From: Epiperipatus broadwayi
Lineage: Eukaryota; Onychophora; Udeonychophora; Euonychophora; Peripatidae
Direction of reading: 5' to 3'
NCBI GenBank assembly: GCA_028023455.1
Contig: JAQFVV010006222.1
Location: 420,001-484,000 of the forward strand
DNA length: 64,000 nucleotides
The notes under the pieces were generated by a model, which worked only from the letters and a program-made list of their open reading frames with translations, was not told the DNA's origin and did not search any database. Shown piece after piece: positions 60,701 through 64,000 of the stretch. The position numbers and the translations under genes were made by a program. Each line of letters begins with the position of its first letter. The stretch's first letter is position 1.

Positions 60701-60890
60701 TTACTGATTATCTCATACAAACATTTTTTTTTCATTTGTTAAAGCAATATTTTCATATTGTATGCCATGGCTAATGATGAATAAGAATCTAGTTTATATA
60801 AAAATGTATAATAACAAGTAGATGAATTGATCAATTACATAATTAAATGACCACTATCAGTGAAATAAATAATTATTTATGTATTTCTTC
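57750..60890. other. No recognisable features
   Basis: AT-rich spacer of 3.1 kb with long T runs (57836-57856 and 57904-57917) and a (TA)n tract near 59015. Open stretches on either strand (for example 59869-60195) are low-complexity. Confidence 0.55.
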
Positions 60891-60891
60891 T

Positions 60892-60904
60892 TTCCCAGCA
60901 TTGT

Positions 60905-60941
<37 letters not shown>

Positions 60942-60949
60942 GCTGGGAA
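60892..60949. repeat. 58-bp palindrome with (TA)n core
   Basis: TTCCCAGCATT at 60892-60902 and AATGCTGGGAA at 60939-60949 flank a (TA)n tract. Such a sequence can extrude as a cruciform. It is followed four bases later by a second palindrome of the same length. Confidence 0.9.
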
Positions 60950-60953
60950 TGCT

Positions 60954-60965
60954 ACTGACACTTCT

Positions 60966-60999
<34 letters not shown>

Positions 61000-61011
61000 A
61001 GAAGTGTCAGT
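60954..61011. repeat. Second 58-bp palindrome with (TA)n core
   Basis: ACTGACACTTCTCTTTA at 60954-60970 and its exact complement ending at 61011 flank a (TA)n tract. The arms are 17 bases and perfect. Confidence 0.92.
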
Positions 61012-61249
61012 TGGGGTTTCACAGGTATGGCTGATATCAATCATCACTAGAGTTACAATCTAGAATTTCCTTCTCTGCTTGTAATTGGTAGAATTTTACT
61101 GCTATGTAACGTCAGTACATTGGATGTTTCATATTTGACATATACTTTTTCTGCCCAACAAACAAGATATCATTCTTCGTAACAAGACATCCAATAATTG
61201 GGTGAATTTGAATATACTTATATCCCCTGAAAAAATCAGTAACATTTTA

Positions 61250-62460
61250 CAATTAGGTTCAAGATTCACTGTTGGGCATGGAAATGCCCACAGATGAAAA
61301 GTGAAGTGAAATTTGAAAACATAGTTGTGATTGAAAGAATGGCTAAATTGCTTATTTCATATAACTGGGATAGAGAAAATAATGATTGTCAATTAAAGTA
61401 AATGAAATAAAGCATTTTTTTAAAAATAATGTAAGAAGATAAAGGCAATGGATTAGTTATGTTAAATTGTGATGCTTGCAACAAAATAATGAATTTGCAG
61501 ATCACAAAATTGCTATTTCAAAATACTGTTACATATAATTTGAAATATTTTAAAGATAAATTTGTATCTGATATTTTGTGAAAATTATGTAAAAAGGCAT
61601 ACATGCATGCCAAGTATCTTGTGATGTATCCTTCTACTGTAATTCCATGTCATACATTAATGAATATTAAGTTACATAAGGAAGAGCAGCCACTGAGATT
61701 GATGATTGACTTCATTGTTGCAAATTATTTTAAGGAATCTAACCACCATTAGGACAATATTCAAGTGTGTGGAAAGAATTAAAAACATTAAATCTATTAA
61801 ATATCATATGTTAGCATCATTAGATATCAAGGAGCTTTATGGATCACTGCTTCACGGCCTTTCTATTGGCATCATATAAGACTATTTGCAGAAAAACAAT
61901 TGTAATCAATACAAAAAATATATAATTGAAGTTCTTAATAGGTTAAATAATGAAATTGTAGCTATTGCCAATATAAAATTTTATAAAATGATGAACAGAA
62001 GATGGTCAATAGGACTCTCACTGAATGTAATTGTTAGTAGCATTGTTTTTCCAAAATTTGAAACAACATTTTATCAAAATATTTGGTCTCTGCAAATAGT
62101 GACATTTATATAAAATATGTAAACTAAGTATTGACACCTCAGAAGTTCAAATTAATAATATACATCTAGAACTGAGTAAAGTATCTCCTGTGGACTGTTG
62201 AAAATGAAGATAATAACCAAGGGATAAATTTTATAGATAAATACATCCAAAAAAACAAGAATGAGTTTGATAATAAAATGAGTGTGAAACTAATCCAAGT
62301 CAGAGGTGTCATTCACCAGGAGTCCAATGCCCAATTAGAACATAAATTGGTAGGCCTGAATGATTTTTTTACATAGAAACAAAATGTTATACAAATATGA
62401 GGCTGATAAAAAAATTAGCATTGAGTCATATATTAGGGATTTAACAAAATATTGGATGTA
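61250..62460 (+). pseudogene. Penelope-like element reverse transcriptase region, decayed
   Basis: Blocks in order: LQLGSRFTVGHGN near 61250; DKGNGLVMLNCDACNKIMNL (from 61438), matching the DKG-AVV-D block upstream of PLE reverse transcriptases; YPSTVIPCHTLMNIKLHKEE with PLRLMIDFIVANYFK (61620-61735); LASLDIKELYGSLL (61811-61852), matching motif A (SLDV-SLYTN-P); KFYKMMNRRWSIGLSLN (61974-62025), matching the Y-Q--G-AMGSPLS block; then NFIDKYIQKN and KLIQVRGVIHQESNAQLEHK of the post-RT linker (62230-62345). The Y-(V/F)-DD box is absent. No GIY-YIG domain was identified downstream. Stops and frameshifts make it dead. Confidence 0.82.
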
Positions 62461-62929
62461 ACTATAATAAACTAATAAATACAGTTAAAACTTTTTATAA
62501 TAACAGCAACAATGTAGCTAACAATGTTAACCTATTTTCGAAAGATCTGCACAGACACTTTCCATGTGGGATTCAAATCACCCTCTCTCTCAACAATCTT
62601 TTAAAGAACACTAAGGACAGAATTTCTTTAAACATGCCCACTTTATAAAATTTCATTCCCTTCTGTTTGTAACAGGGAACCTCAAGCAAATAGGTCAATG
62701 AGAGTTCAAGCATACATATTTATATAATTACAGCAAAGCCAAACCAATTTGATATTTTTTGATCATGAGCAGGTTATAGTACAAAATCACAACAATTAAT
62801 CCAAAGCAAAACTAAAACATCAGACAATAGATGTTTTATATGATTAGAAAAAAAAAAAAATAAGTGCATAGTTTTCAATCAGTCATAAGCTAACGAAATT
62901 AACTTGTTAGTGATATTTTTAAAATTCAG

Positions 62930-63820
62930 CAGGGAATCCCAGACTAATCCAAGAATCTTAAAAGTTTGTACAAAATGTATAATATAATCTTCCAATGTTA
63001 TATATAAAGCCATATTCTCAAATCTATGAAAACCAATTCTAGAACAAATAAAGCAACAGTAAGTTCAAAACATCCAAATTCAAACAATGTTTTTAGATAT
63101 CTCTATCATAGCTATTAAATCACATACAAGCTCCCTCAAACTCTTTAAAAAATAACTTGAAGAAAAATCCAAATAAAACTGAGTATCATGAGAAAAACTA
63201 TGATAAGTAGAAATAAAATTCCAAATCTGATGTATATACATTATATAAAATGAAACCAATAACCGAGCTCTGAATGAGATATGAGATTTTAAAAGTGAAT
63301 ATGACAAAATAGTTAAATCAGTATCATTGGCTTCCTATCCATGAAGTAACAATTCAAAAGATCATAGCCCAAACAAAACTATTTTAATATGGCTTATAGA
63401 AGTTCCTTAGAGTGCATGACAACTATAATCTAAACAGCCACGAGTCATATGGTTTGAATTATCAAGACTTCTTGCAATGCCATCAGTTAGATCAGCCATG
63501 GTAGTAGATGAAACATATCCTTTCCTAAATGCTGACTGTTTAATAGTAAAATATTATTTTTTTAAAAGTGAATTTATTTGATTATAAACATTTTCCCAAG
63601 TAATTTAGCTAAAAGAGTCAAACAAATCTGAAAAAGTTAAAGAACAATTTACCTTAGGATAAAATGAAACTAGATAGTCACAATCTACAACTATTGTGAG
63701 ATACAAAGAAAGGTGGCAGAAAAAAAAAAATAGCAGCTTTGATAAGATACAAGAGCCAATTAGAAGTAGTGTAAAAACAAAAATAAAAATAAAAGGTTCA
63801 AAGAATAAAATCCTAAATAC
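62930..63820 (-). pseudogene. LINE reverse transcriptase fragment, jockey/CR1-like
   Basis: The minus strand reads QSAFRKGYVSSTTMADLTDG and IARSLDNSN (63540-63455), matching the Q-GFRKG-ST--AL--L-D block; then GCLDYS, where FLDLSKAFD is expected; LKSHISFRARLLVSF; and SFSHDTQFYLDFSSSYF (63215-63165), matching YADDTQLYLDF with the catalytic Asp pair reduced to HD. LKSLRELVCDLIAMIEIS and a final KILGLVWDSLLNFKNIT (to about 62930) correspond to the thumb region. It is a dead copy with several frame breaks. It lies tail-to-tail with the PLE ending near 62460. Confidence 0.82.
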
Positions 63821-64000
63821 ATATAGTATATACATCGTTGATTAAATAATATAGAATAATTTGAAAAGCTTTGAATTCATCTCACAAAATGAATATTTGG
63901 CATTGAACTCATATTTATATATGTAGACACATACTAAGTGAAATCTCCACAGCATTAAACGGTAATGAATATTTTATTAAAAAATAATTCTGTGCACTAG

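Overview
This window reads as animal nuclear DNA from an AT-rich genome with large intergenic spaces. I found no intact protein-coding gene, no rRNA, no convincing functional tRNA gene, no CRISPR array and no bacterial operon structure. What can be recognised is nearly all transposable elements and their debris: Penelope-like elements (PLEs) with GIY-YIG endonuclease, RTE-type and jockey/CR1-type LINEs, a hAT DNA transposon, a hAT-derived MITE, a tRNA-derived SINE family, several long hairpin elements, and a hammerhead-ribozyme tandem repeat resembling a metazoan retrozyme. That mix points to an invertebrate metazoan. I cannot name the phylum from the sequence alone.

Layout. 1-2713 is one arm of a long inverted repeat whose partner lies at 50325-53157. 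Both arms end in the same ACA/TGT terminus next to an (AT)n tract, and both carry a strong, mirrored G/C strand skew. 2746-3975 holds an unrecognised, broken coding-like region. 4.1-11 kb has a (TAG)n tract, a decayed LINE reverse transcriptase, PLE-like 3' ends and two SINEs. 11458-13120 is a 1.66-kb hairpin. 16.7-19.2 kb is a patch of higher GC with short repeats. 23.3-23.8 kb is the C-terminal end of an RTE LINE with a (TA)/(GT) tail. 25.2-26.7 kb is a ~745-bp element inserted, in opposite orientation, into another copy of itself. 27.5-29.1 kb is a head-to-head pair of PLE 3' ends, one of which was later hit by a palindromic 465-bp insertion with a 15-bp target duplication.

30.9-37 kb has another hairpin element and three SINEs. 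37939-41400 is a decayed hAT transposon with terminal repeats, a 7/8-matching target duplication and a nested third copy of the ~745-bp element. 43727-44395 is a dimeric repeat in which both units contain a hammerhead-like core on the minus strand. 45.9-48.3 kb is a second head-to-head PLE pair, with a nearly complete but dead PLE on the plus strand. 50.3-54.8 kb is the right arm of the long inverted repeat and its continuation, between two (AT)n tracts. 57343-57740 is a hAT MITE with a perfect 8-bp target duplication. 60.9-61.0 kb holds two adjacent 58-bp palindromes with (TA)n cores. 61.25-62.46 kb is a third PLE and 62.9-63.8 kb is a LINE fragment.

How it works together: this is a graveyard of nested insertions, and the nesting gives a relative chronology. 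The hAT is older than the ~745-bp element inside it. One ~745-bp copy predates another. The PLE inverted pair predates the palindromic insertion. SINE copies with perfect target duplications (9.4, 26.8 and 34.5 kb) are the youngest-looking insertions. All identities were judged by eye from the sequence; no alignment or database search was run.
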